Assembly (NCBI GenBank): GCA_008360975.2 | Contig: CM039182.1 | Coordinates: forward strand, 21,486,324-21,550,323 | Source: Lichenostomus cassidix | Lineage: Eukaryota > Chordata > Aves > Passeriformes > Meliphagidae | Reading direction: 5' to 3' | Length of the DNA: 64,000 nucleotides | Part shown: positions 25,501-38,217 of the stretch, piece by piece | Layout: each line of letters starts with the position of its first letter | Position numbering within the stretch: the stretch's first letter is position 1 | Notes under the pieces: model-generated | Told to the model about the DNA's origin: nothing | What the model saw: the letters and a program-made list of their open reading frames with translations, nothing else | Database searches by the model: none | Program-made: the position numbers and the translations under genes

Positions 25501-28500
25501 TATTTGCATGATAAAATACAATATGAAATAAAATTTGACTAGTTTAAAGAATTAGTGCAGTTTTAGTGTAAATTCAAAGAGCTCTTGCTATATTGTCTAA
25601 AATTGTAGCAGTCCAGCAAATCTATTTACTGAGGCACTTGATTAATTCTGTTCTTGGAGGCTAATTATGCTCTCAGCACTTTGTCATGATTGCCCATCTA
25701 GTAAGATCTTTGGACAAAAGCACATACTTTGTAATTTACACAAATGTGATCTTTCCTAGGTTGGAAATTGGCTCGATTTCACAGTTGGTGAACCAGTTCT
25801 CTGGTGCAACCTAGAGAACAAACTGCAGAGAACACTATTTGCACAGGAGAATTTATATTGGCTACAAGCTACAGCTGGGGCCAAACTCCTTCTTAGGCAA
25901 GACCTTAGTAGAGCATCTGCTGAACAGGCTAAAACATCTGTGTATACCTAAAAACTCCTTGTTGTGATTTAACCGCAACTTCCCTCAAGAGCCTCTTGCC
26001 CCTCTATGACATTGTCCTGTACTCCTTGAAATCTCCCTCACTGTTTAAAATCTCCCACATTTCAGCATGATTAGCATGCTGTGATCCAAAATCACCACAA
26101 AGATTTTGGTAGTGCTCTTTCCATCTGCCTTAGCCATTTTCCCTTCTTTATACATAGGCTTCAGATAATTCCCCCCCCTCAATGTGCTACCAACTGGATT
26201 CCTGAGTTCAAGCAAGTAAAATATTCTCTTCTAATTTTCTCCTTTCCCTATTGCCAGGAAAAATAAAGTATAAAAGCTGAAACCCCAGGTACAGAGCAGA
26301 ATAACTCAGTGCCTGAGGAAAAGGAAAGACTGCGAGGGAAGCTTGGTCCATGACAGGCAGAGAGATAAGGGGTACTTCTGTATGAAAAAATTCTGCTTGA
26401 TTGTCTTTCACAGGAAGAAAAAAAAAGACAGGCAGGCAACACAGATTGAACCATTTTCCTTGTGGAGAGACCTGAAAGCCTCCAGCCAAAGTGAGAGACC
26501 CACAGTGCTGGCAGCCCTGCACTGCACTGATCTCTGTGAAGTGCCCTCATGAAATGGAGGAGGGAACCAGCATCCTTTGAAAGACACACATGTCTCAGGG
26601 CAGCACATAAATACAAATTCTAAATCTATATCCATAAAACATATCCAGACAAAAGCACCAGTCTTGTTTACATGAACTTTGAATGAGTAAAGCTGTTATT
26701 ATTTGGATCACAACAGGCAGTCATGCAGAGAGAACAGCAAAGCTTTCACTCCATTCTTCTGGTAGCTCTAGGACTTGTAAGGCAAATCATGAACTTCTAA
26801 TGGAAGAAACTCATTTGAGTTTCATGAATTTCCTACCCTCAAAATCCAGTGTCTGTGGTTTCTTCCATGATAAGAATAGTCACTGCTCTCTCTGCTGGTA
26901 CTGTGGGCTTGATTACCCTGGCAAGCTTTGTTGCCTACAAAGAGGAACATATGAGATAATGTGGTTGTATGAATAAGACTCACTTAATAATTTAGTGTAA
27001 TTGCTAATTGATCTCATTATTCAATTAATGCTGAAAGGCTTGTGAAATCTGGCTTAATTTCCCTGCTCCCAGGAGCTAAATTGATAGGAATGTTTTTTAT
27101 TGCCAAGAATCATCAATATTTACAGACTTTTATATTCACAAACATCTGAGAGGTTTTAGCCTCAGTATCCTTCTGCTCTGTTGTTTGCTCTTTCATCTTC
27201 TCTCAAACATGGAGAGAGTGATTGATGTTTGGTCTGCAGAGACTAAAAATAAAATATGTATCACATTTGACTCTCATTCCAGAAATTAAATATCATTTTG
27301 GCTGTTAAAGTGTCCTTCAATGAAACAATAAAATTCAGTTCATATCCTTGTGTGAAAACACAAATCCACCACAACTATCATATTAGTGTGGTTGTTTTTC
27401 TCCAATGTTGCAACCCTTTCTGCAGTAAGTAGTACCTATATGCAGGCACACACACAGGCAGTTTCAAGTTTCCTTTCTCTTGTCCTTTGTGGCTTCTACA
27501 AAATATACATTTTAGGTTTTTGGGTCCTCACCTGTTAAATCTCAACACAAGCTTGATAAACAAATTATAAGAAAATGTCACCCGGACTAAAAGTCAAAAT
27601 ATATGAAGCATGTTGTAAGTAGGTTAGAGTAATGAAGATAAATTATAGGACCACTTGTGTAAATTCTAGATGAGGGGGAAGTTGCAAAGGTGTTGCATCA
27701 GTTGTTTTATTATTTTTTCCTTTGACTCTTATTTCCACCAAGTCAAAACTCCCAGTGACTGAACATTAGGAACTATTTTCTTAATTGTCATTGTTCCACA
27801 CAAGAAAAATCACTCTCATCAATGAGGTGAGCATACAATTACAGTTTAATTGTTCTTTTCACCTCTGAACTCAGGGAATGACAACTGTATTTCTGGCGTA
27901 CTTGAATGAAATTATTTTAGTGATAACAAGGAAAGAAATTCACTGTAAGAGTGAGAAAAACAGCTATGCTTTTTTTTTTCTTAAGAAAGAAGATATAATT
28001 GCTACAGGCATCATAAAGAGATGGAGAATAGAGAAGAGCCTTTGTAAATACACTGGGAAGAATGATTTCTGTGGGAATCCATTATGTGAATGTGTTGATG
28101 AAGAGCAATGAATATACATGAAAAAAATCCATTGCATCTATTAGAATCCAACACAGCTTGAACCAAACTGTGGCAGTTAGCAAAATAGACTAAAATCTCT
28201 CTGTTTTATATACAAGGAGATATAAGTGCAGGGCTCAATTCAAAGGATCTTGCAGTTACCTCAGGTAAGGACATATTTATGGGCAATTAATGAGAATAAC
28301 TCATGGAAACTATTGATTTCCAGCAAATTCTTACCACATGGTAAATGCAAAGTAGTTTGAAGAAGATTGTACCAGACAGCTGACCTCACACACTGAACCA
28401 GTAAATACACAAATTACTTTCTACCATGCTCCTTTCTCTCAAACATTTGTTAGCTACTCCATAGTAAGAGCAGGACAAGAGGAGCATCTTATGAGAGAGG

Positions 28501-29888
28501 AAAACATGTTCAAGCTTTACTGGCTTCTGCTGCAGAAGTCCTCGATAGCTGGGATGCAACAGAAATGGATGAAAGGAGCAGCAGTGAGAGAAAAAGGAGG
28601 GGATGGAGTTCAGACAGGTTGCCTCAGCAAAGCTTGTTTGTGAGCATAACAGGTGCTTAGGCTGTGAGTTGGTTATGTCTGCATCTGTCTCATGTTTGTG
28701 GTAAAGATCATTCACAATGAGCTCTCACTTAGACTTCCTCTGCAAGGGGAAAGATCACATGTTACCCTGATGCCTATTGACATATCAAACCCCATTAATT
28801 TCCTGGTGTATATACTAATTTCCCTGTATATATACTATTTTATTCTTATTTAAGTTAAAATTAATTTTGTATTATTTTAAATACCTTTTCACAGTTTTTA
28901 GACTTAAGATCCTCTCTGACTTCCATTGTTTCGACTGCCACATAAATTTATTTAAGATTATATGTCAACTAGTAATACAAGCCTAATTATGGCAGAGTTC
29001 CATGGAAAATTTATTTTACACAGCTGAGAAACAGAATTTGGCAGGGATTTTTTTCTTCCTGTTATATAGAAAATATCTAATGATTCTACCTAGAAAGCCC
29101 TCATTTAGATAAATGACCAGTTAATCCATTGAGAAATGTCTCAGTGTGGGTCAGATCTTCACAATCAATTTTTTAATACTGAGATACTGCAGAATAACCT
29201 CTCATCTCTTACAATTTTGGGTGTACCTGTTGTGTTGTGGAATTATCATTTCAGTGTATCTCACCAGCAGTAACCACATACAAAATTTCACTGCATTACA
29301 TTTTAAATTATATTTATATTGAAAAGATATATAATATAAATATATTTTTATTGAAAATTGTTTTCAAGATCTGTCTATAATGCTACCATCCTTTTTGAAT
29401 GAAGGTAGTACAGGTACATTGTCCTAGATCCCTCCTGCATGTTCACAGGGTGAGATAATAGAAAGGGACTCGAGAGAAGTCAGGATTTAAGCACTGTGAG
29501 GGTGGAAAGACACTGCTGCACTCCATCCCACCTGGGACTGGGCATCCTTAATTTTCACTGATAAGAGGCTGAAGCTCATGAATACCCCATAGCTGATGCT
29601 TCACGCTGTCCTGGTCCTAGATGTTTCTCCTGTCTCCTTTTATCAGGTCACATATTTGGAGACAATGGATTTCCTAATTAAAGTTGACAGCTAAATTTAG
29701 AATAGTTAATTAGTGGAGACACCAGATTCACAGCCTGGGCACAGGTTCAAGGTTTGGAGGACATTGGTGTAGTTTGATTACAATGTTCCCATCAGGCAAT
29801 AATGCCTGCTGCTGTGGGCAGAAATATGAGAGGGAAATTGATTGTGAGGTTGGAAGTGTACTCTGAGCTGAAAGAGAAGGTGAATGAT
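19519..29888. other. About 10 kb of gene-free AT-rich unique DNA
   Basis: No exon, RNA gene or clear transposable element seen. The longest frames are 134 codons on plus (23904-24308, Phe/Ser-rich, no domain) and 122 codons on minus (26248-26616, Cys/Phe/Ser-rich, overlapping other frames). The segments near 25620-25700 and 27000-27100 carry clustered TAATTA and TTAATT words and could be conserved noncoding DNA. That is speculation from composition. Confidence 0.5.
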
Positions 29889-29930
29889 GTCAATAAGGAC
29901 AGTAATCTTGTCAATAAGGACAATAATCTC
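29889..29930. repeat. 21-nt tandem duplication, two copies
   Basis: Two adjacent 21-nt units (29889-29909, 29910-29930) starting 'gtcaataaggaca', differing at two positions. A recent microduplication by slippage. Confidence 0.9.
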
Positions 29931-32900
29931 CCCACAGAGTAGCAAGGAAGGAAATGATCCTTGGAGCTGCCTAAAATTTCCTTAGTACACAGTGGCATTT
30001 GGGGTGTTAGGTGCTTCTGAAAATCAGGCCATTTCAGATTTTAAAAAAAATCTTATTTTTACTTACCTTCTCAACAGAAACAACATCCACTCAATTATAT
30101 TAGACAATTGACTGTATAATTTATCTGTATTATATATGCAGCAATATTTTTTCTTCATATTAACAAGCTCAACATTAAAGAAATTAATTTCCTATGGAGT
30201 ATAAATTAAAACAAAAACATCCAGAAAAGACAAAACCTATAAAAAGCAGATGGTGCCACATATAAAATGCCATCAATTTTTATGCATCTCTGTAAAAAGA
30301 TTGAGATGTTCCCAGCCCTGATGTAAATTCTTCCCATCAACCCCATCAAAATATCACAACTGTATTAATAATTGCAACAAATGACTTTCTACTCACTAAT
30401 CCAAACCCACCCCACTTGCCTCAGCAGAGGCTGGGAGGAGTTGTGCATATTCATATATTACAGTAAGCCTTCAGTAGAACCGATTGCTCTTCACATCGAA
30501 TGTAAACTTGTAAATTCATTGCTTCGTTTATGTTTTCTACTTTTGCTGCCACTAAACTTCCTTCCTAATATCTGATTTATGTTTGGGCAAAGAGGAAGAA
30601 TTCCTAATGACTATCCCTGGGTCTATTTTAACAATGGATCTTTGAGAAGCTTTTGCCTTTCAACTTTCAATTATTTTTTTTAAATGCCATCTGGCATAGT
30701 CTGGACCTTAATCTGTATTTTTTGTTTCCAAGTTCAGTGCTTTAATCACAGAAAAAAAAAATCTAATTAGCTCAGGTAGAAGAATGTATTGACACACAAA
30801 ATATGTGGCCAAAATCAGGTTCATATCAGAATTAGTATCTGAGCCTGAATTCCTCTGTGCCCAGGACAGCTCAAAAATCACACTCTGTTACTTCAAAACC
30901 AGGTGCTGATGCACCTTGTCAGCTGTCCAGCCCCAAATTAGCACTGCTGGACTGTATCATAGCATGACAGTAGACACACAAGTGAAAAATGCTCATGGGT
31001 TTAGAGTTAACAGATATTGCCAGCTTGCTCCCTGAAGTAGAGCTTGTTAAAGAAAATGGACTTTAGCATTTAAGCATAAAATTAACAGTATGGAAAATAA
31101 AATGTGTATATATGTAATGCAAAACCAGAGCTTTTCAAAGGGCAACTCCAAATTTTTACTGGGAAAGTTACTTTTCAAGTAACTGGACAGCATGGGGATT
31201 ACCAACCCTTCTCAGGCATAATTTGAGTCAGTAATAATTTTATAAATATTGGAATGACATGGCTCAGTATATCTGGTGTGATTCATGGATGTCATTAACT
31301 TCAAACTGATGAAAAGAAAGCCTTCTTCTACTGTGTCTATGTTATTAGCTGCAACAATATTGCAGTAGTTTGCATACAGTCAGCTTTACTTGTCCCCTGT
31401 AAAATAATATATTTATGTTATTTCTGTCATTCAAAGTCCCGTAGTAGATCAAAAGGCCTTTTAAAAAGTATAAATTGAAGCTGCACAATTGAACCACAAT
31501 TGAAGCTGCAGACCTATATAATGCATTCAATACTTTGTATTTAGACTATTAAAAGACAGGAAAATACCTCATGTATCATCAAACTTTTTTTTTTCTGTGG
31601 GCATGTCATCAACATAATCTACTTTGATACCAAGTTCTGCTGCACACAGGTGTTACTCTGGGTATCTATGGGTTTCTTTATAAATAGGAAACAAACTTGG
31701 ATCACATGAAGAATTAGTAAAAGAATAATAAGATACTCAACTATTTTTAATAGAAGGAAGGACTGTGGAGTACCTAATCAGGGATGTTCCATGATAGAAT
31801 TTCAAATGAAAGCTGACAATAAGCATTCATTACCAGAGTCTGCCCATGTGATTGGATTTTTCTGCAATATAGGTAGGATGCCAAATCCTGGGTTTTTACT
31901 CACTTTTGATTCAATTGAACTCACACTGAACTCAGGTAAGTAACTGGCCATTTTCCTGTGACAATTTGCTCTCTGTCATGTGTTACATATGCAAGCAGAA
32001 GTACATGTTCACATTTGCAAGTTCAACGTTTTTGAAGAGTGGATCTTAAACAAATTGTCCAAGGACACAGAATGAATCAGTAAATCATGTAAATCATAAT
32101 TGACTTATATTTTGGTCACTTCAGTTTTTGTATGCAATAGTATAGTCATACTAAAATAACAGTGTTCAACATTATGTTAGATTAGAGTATACCTAATTTT
32201 ATTTTCTGTTTTGTGTCATCCGTCTCTGAGGTTTGAATGCCTTATTCTCATCATATTTAAAATAGAAAACTTACATCTCTTCCTGTAATGTGATTATAGC
32301 TCTCTTATCATTCCCTCCAGTATAATGTCACAAGGAATTTTCTTCTGCTTCATGTGCAATTTAATTTCCTTTTTAATTGGCATTGTGTAGTATGGTGTTT
32401 GTCACGAATCTCCACATTTACATTTTTATACCTGCATGTATTTTCAGAACAAGAAAAATTAGAAGTCAATGAAGTGATTAATGCAAATATTATCTGACTG
32501 GGAGATCTTCCAGTCTCAAACTCTGACTTCCCATATGTGACTGTTGTATTTCTCTGGACTCAAATTTCTAAAGAAAGCCATTACCCTGGGTTTTGCCTTG
32601 GTCGACTCCTAGTGAATTTGACTTGCCTCACTTTCTTTTCTGCACTGCCTGAGTGAATCACAATCTAATAACAGATCTCAAATAGTCTTGACAAGTTGCC
32701 TTTATGTTAAAATTTTTACCCAAGCTAATCTATATATAGAAAGTAAAATTCAAAACATATTTAATTAAAATTTGCTAAACTCCAGGGGTTGTTCAACACC
32801 ACATTATGAATCTTGTATTATTTCAAAACTCAACAGAACTAGGGAGAGAAGTCTGGATGGCATGTTCCTCCCCCCAAAAGATATTTGTTTGTCTTTGCTT

Positions 32901-35900
32901 GTCAGTGAAAACTGCAGAGCAAAAGATATTTCTTCTGACGGACATTAGAGATCCCAGCTTTCCAGAGCAGTTCTAGGATTTCACATGATTTTGGCTCCTA
33001 TCACGGCAGAGTAGAGCCTGGAGTGAGGGATTCTCGGGGCTGGCTTTAGCCCTGTCTTTCTCAGACTTTTGGTAAAGGCTTGGATTGGGCTCTGTGGACC
33101 AATAGGCGATGGAGGGACACTTTGTATCATGACAGAGTGTTAGTAAAAGAGTGTTTAAAACCCAGTTAATGAGCCACTAATTTGATACCTATTTCCTTAA
33201 TTCTGCTGTTTCGACTGAAGTCATTGCGTCCTACAAGGATCATAATTGAGATGGTCAGGAAACTGTAGTGAAAACATGGCTAACTTCCCACTGTTAACAA
33301 GCAACAGGAATGCGAATCATCTGAGTTGGTATTTTAAGAATCTCTTTTTAAGTAAATGTGTATTTTTTGGCAATGAGAAGACTACGTATTTCACTGGGCC
33401 TCAGCACCTAAGGGTGTCTTTTTGTGACTGGTTCTGTCTGGGAGTGAATCACAGTCACAAGGACTTCAGAGCAAACAAAAAGACACTTCTGGGATTCCTT
33501 AAAGATACTGCATCATCTCATGGTCCCATGGTTATTATTATTCATGTCTTACTTCACTGTGATTTCAGATCTGTGATCTTTTGTGTGTTATTTCTAAAAT
33601 GTAAACATAGAAGAAAAGCAGTAAAATATGAAACACACTTCTATCAACAGGTTCTCCAGCTGAAGCATGACCAATGCCCTTTGGGTCATATTTGGGTTTG
33701 AACTTGTAAGGCATCTTTTTGAGTGAACAAAGAAATATGTCACCTGGTTTTAACCTTGAGAAAATGGATAGCAAGAATGGCAATGTTGTTTACAGCTCCA
33801 TAAAATTATGAGATAATTAAGGTAAGTTCTGTTCCATTAACAGAATTACTGAGTTTTTCATTTTACTTTGTTTGCTAGTCAGCAGAGGCACTAGGTTTGA
33901 GTAGAACACCTACAGCTGGTAAGAGAGAAGAAAGTGAAAGAACTTATTTTTACTTGTGAAATGCAAATCATTGAACTAAATAATTAATGCAGTGCAGTCT
34001 AATTTTTTACTCCAGAACATCAGCTTTTATAACTTGTGCAAAATCTGAAACGCATCCAACTTTCTTTTTGGAAATAAATACATGTGTTAATTGTAGCTTG
34101 CAGATTTTATAACTGGATGCAATTCCAGTATATTCATATGGAAAAATAAAATATTGATATTCATAATTAAAAATGTAATTAGTCTTTTAGAACCTAAAGA
34201 AAAGCTTATTTACATAAATAATGAAAGAATTTAAGTTCCTGGGGTCAAATTTATAACATGGTGGGTGTGGGAAATTGTATTTGCATGCAATTATAATTAA
34301 AAATCTGTCTTAATGAGGATAAGTTAGAGGACTTTGATTATTGAGAAATGAAAAAACAATTAGTACAAGAGAAAAATAGAAGAGAACTTATTTATTATTA
34401 AGTTTCTTCTATGGAAGACATTAATAACAAGAAGTTCTCTTTTAAAATAATGATGATGTAAATGGTGATTTAAGAAAGAGCACATAATTTTCTTATGCAT
34501 TAAAGTGTAAAACAATTCAACAGCTCCTGGTCAAATATGTTAAAATGCCAGTGTGGCAGCAGGATAATCTGTGGTCCAAAAGCCATGTCCATTGCCCAAA
34601 AGAATGCATTGACTCTCAAATTTCTTCAAAGCAGAGAACCTCTTGGTGACCTAGTACTGCTGATGTAACTCTCTAGCACAGCAGCACACAGAGTTCTGCA
34701 TATGTTTTGGATAAATAAGAAGGGTTTGTTATTTGAGAAAGCATATGTGTATCAGTCACCATGTAAAAGCTCCTGGAAATGAGGGTAAATTAGCACAAGT
34801 TTTTCTCCCTTCTTTTTTTTTGTGACTGTGAGTACACCAAGACTGCATGTCTCAACCCGGGGAGGAAGTACAGGGCATGATGTATTTTATTCTTGCTTTG
34901 CCTTACCTCGCCTCTAGGCCAGGACCAAAGAGTAAAACTGTCAGTGAAAACACGAGATGTGGTGGCCCCACTGAAAGGGAGAATCAGATCACAGGCTTAC
35001 ACCTGAGGACACCTGGTGAGTACTGCTCTTCAAAGGACCAAACCTTTTGTTTAGTGTGTATCTTGTAAAGAGTAGAGATTGATCAATGGTAATTCTGGGG
35101 TTGGTAGAGAAGGTGATTCCGGTAAGTGGCCTTTCTTTGGCTTTACAAGTGCCCTATATGGCAATGTGGGAGATGTGTTGGTCTAGTTTGTTTAAACACA
35201 CTCTGGGGACTGTGTGGTAACAGGACCATTCACTGGTGTTACTGTCACAGAGCACAGCTCAGTTTCAGGGCTAGACAGGTCTTATGATTTCTTCACATTC
35301 TGATTTCACTGCTCACTGAGTTTAGCTTGGGGAAAGTAACCAAGTGTAAGAAGGTTGTGGGAAAAACCCTGACAGTACAGCCCTTGTGCCAAGAACTACT
35401 GGGAAGGTTTTCCTCTTTCCTTAACTTTTCCTAGTGTTCTGTTTGCTTCAGACTTAAAAAGTTCCTAATCAAGCGTGCACAAATTCTTGGATTTCTCTGG
35501 CTCTTGGCACTGTCCTCTTCGGGTTGAGCTGCCAATCCAAGGCCAATTCTGATTCAGTGCAGCTGCATAACCTTGGTGTGTACTCCTGAGCAAACTGCTG
35601 GGGTGTGAGAGAGCTGAGAGAAAGCACGTAGCCTGCAGCCATGAGAGATAACAAAGGTAAAACTGCAGAGGCAAGATTGCTGAGATGGGGATAGGCAGCA
35701 GTTCAAAGATTCAAGAGGAAAAATGTTGACATGAAAAGGCATCAAATCCTAAGAGAGAAAACAAAGAACAGGAAGCTGCCAATTCAGCAACATCAAGGGT
35801 CAGCCCACTCCAAGGAGCAATGGAGACCAACCCATCCCCATCTGGCTGGCACTTGCTTGTCCAGCAAGACTCACTGGGTGTGGTGAGCCTATTAATGTCT

Positions 35901-37742
35901 AGTCTAGTAGTCCACGTCAGCCCTAGCCATTTATTATGTCTGTTAGGAAACAAATAACTGTGGGGTTTCTTTAAAGGTGGCAAAATTTGTTTGATCAGAT
36001 GTGGGAGGGCAATGGAGGAGATTTACCCCCAGCTTCACCTTCTTTTTCCCCTCCCCAAAGCTCTCTTGTCAAAGCTACTTGTTTGTGAAAAGCCTTCCTT
36101 CCTCCTCCAAACACAGTCTGTTCATTTGTTGTTGAGCAGCAGACTGAATCTTCAGTTGTACTTAAGGGGACACAAGGAATTCACCTTCCTAGCCTCTTGA
36201 CCACACCTTTTCCTTGTTTTCATGAAATTCTTGCATGATTATGATGTAAATATTTCTATTTTTTCTCTCAGTTAAAATGGTACTGGAAAATACTCAGGCT
36301 ATAAGCTGGGTAATAATGCAAAAAGTGTGATGAAATAATTTTCTACTTCAATTTGTATCCAAAGACTTCCCAACTATGTTTTTAAATTACACTCTTATAT
36401 AGAAGTTGCAAAACCAGAGTCAGTCTATTTGCTAGATTTTCACGATAGAGGAAATTTGACACACTCAACACTTTCTACTTAATTTTTTTAAACAACAAAA
36501 TATCAACAAGCATATTATTAATGTGCATTTCGCAGTGAATGTCATTCAAGCTGGCATTCCAGTGATCAAGAATGCTCACAGATGTCAGGTTGTTGATGCA
36601 GATAAACATGATTATTACACACACTTTAGGTACCTAAAGCAATTGAACCTGATTTTTAGTTAATATACCAGTCCACTCAGCTGTTACTGGTGCAGGAAAA
36701 ACATGAAGGAGGGAACATGTCCGATGTCAGTTCTATTACTTGTCATTGAGTAAAATAAGTACACACTTGTCACTTCACTTGCTTGGGGAAGACATAATCC
36801 CTGCATGTTAATGGATTACTAAAGAGTGCTCCTTCCCCTTCACAACCTTTACACCTCATTCATCTGTCAAAACAAGAATGCCAAGAGTATATAGCAGCAC
36901 AGTTTTTGGATTCACTCTCATCCATCATATTCTTTAATGAGAGCAACAAAATATACACACAAGATGTACACAGTACTGTATTCAAAATTCTGTGTCATTT
37001 ACAAATGGGCACCTGATAAGGCATGGAACATGTAATAAATGACTGCTGAAGGCACGTGAATAGATGGCCCTTCAGGGATTTGTGATACCTTTTTCCTCTA
37101 CTTCTTTTTATGATAAGTGTTGTATATAATCTGAATCCCTAGGAATACTTTCTTTTCAGGCTATTGTCAGCAATCCTGAAGAATCTGTGGGTTTGAATAG
37201 TGACCTTGAAAGATGCCTTTGAAAAACACACCATTAAAATCACACCATTCTCACTAATCAAGCCAGGATTTCTTAGATGAGAAAGTATAATCTGCTTATG
37301 TGGATATGGAATGAGGAATTTAAATGTTATTGTACACACTCAGCTTCAGGAAAACTGACAGTAGTATTAAAAGAAAATACAGAGGATAATTAGTTGATGC
37401 TATTTATTTTGGAGACTTCATTCCAGACTGATAACTACCATTTACATTTCTAGAAGTAGAGGTAAAGTACAGCTTAGATTATTTTCTTTTTGAAACATTC
37501 GATTTTAAAATTGCCTTCCAGTTATGTACTAAGGAGAAGCCTCCTTTAATTAAAGAGGAAAATTTCTGTTGTAATGGATGCCAGTCAAAAACGTAGAAAT
37601 CTAGGGTTTGTATCAGGTTTTCTTAGACAATAGCATCCTTCACAGAACAAAACCTACAAACACAACAACAAAACAGAAAATCAAACCTTATGAAATACAC
37701 AGTGAGTTATTTCATGAACTTGATCCAAAGCCTTCACTGAAG
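29931..37742. other. Gene-free AT-rich unique DNA
   Basis: The longest frame is 151 codons on plus (33246-33701), with no recognisable domain or codon signature. Imperfect repeats of 'aattgaagctgca' occur at 31473 and 31499. The part from about 34070 to 34330 is rich in homeodomain- and octamer-like words. Confidence 0.5.
34070..34330. promoter_or_regulatory. Second candidate enhancer-like AT-rich segment
   Basis: Contains ATTTGCAT at 34279-34286, TAATTA at 34294-34299 and several ATTCATA, GTAATTAG and TTAATTG words, without simple tandem repetition. Composition is the only evidence. Confidence 0.15.
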
Positions 37743-37788
37743 TCAACAAAGACATCCTGATTTATTCAACAAAGACCTCCTGATTTAT
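37743..37788. repeat. 23-nt tandem duplication, two copies
   Basis: Units 37743-37765 and 37766-37788 begin 'tcaacaaagac' and differ at one position (atcc versus ctcc). A recent slippage duplication. Confidence 0.92.
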
Positions 37789-37944
37789 TCAATTTCTACA
37801 TGACTTTTGTGAACAGATCTGCATCCTGAACTCCTTTTCCAAAACCAGTTTATTTACTTGGGCTTAGAGCTACTGATAATACATTGACCTGGCTTCTGCC
37901 TTAACCTGCAAAAACCAACACGGAGTCTGGACAGCTTTGTATTC

Positions 37945-38217
37945 ATGCAGATAGATATACATATGGAGATAAATCTATATCCATATCCATTAAAATATCT
38001 ATATCTATCTATATCTATATCTATATCATCTATATCTATATCTATCTATATCTATATCTATCTATATCTATATCATCTATATCTATATCTATCTATATCT
38101 ATATCTATCTATATATATCTATATCTATATCATCTATATATATCTATATCTATATCTATATCATCTATATCTATATCATCTATTTATATTTATTTTAATT
38201 TTTATTTTTATTTTGAT
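37945..38217. repeat. TATCTA-type array with ATCATC punctuation
   Basis: About 235 bp of mixed TATC and TATATC units. 'atcatc' words recur at 38025, 38072, 38129, 38160 and 38175. The first two intervals (47 and 57 nt) contain near-identical inner patterns, so blocks rather than single units have been duplicated. The array passes at its right edge into a T/A tract (about 38181-38217). A 92-codon Ser/Ile/Tyr/Leu frame across it is an artefact of the repeat. Confidence 0.92.

Noticed and set aside
33246..33701. 151-codon plus-strand ORF
   Set aside because: No domain, no splice context and Phe/His/Cys-rich random-looking composition.
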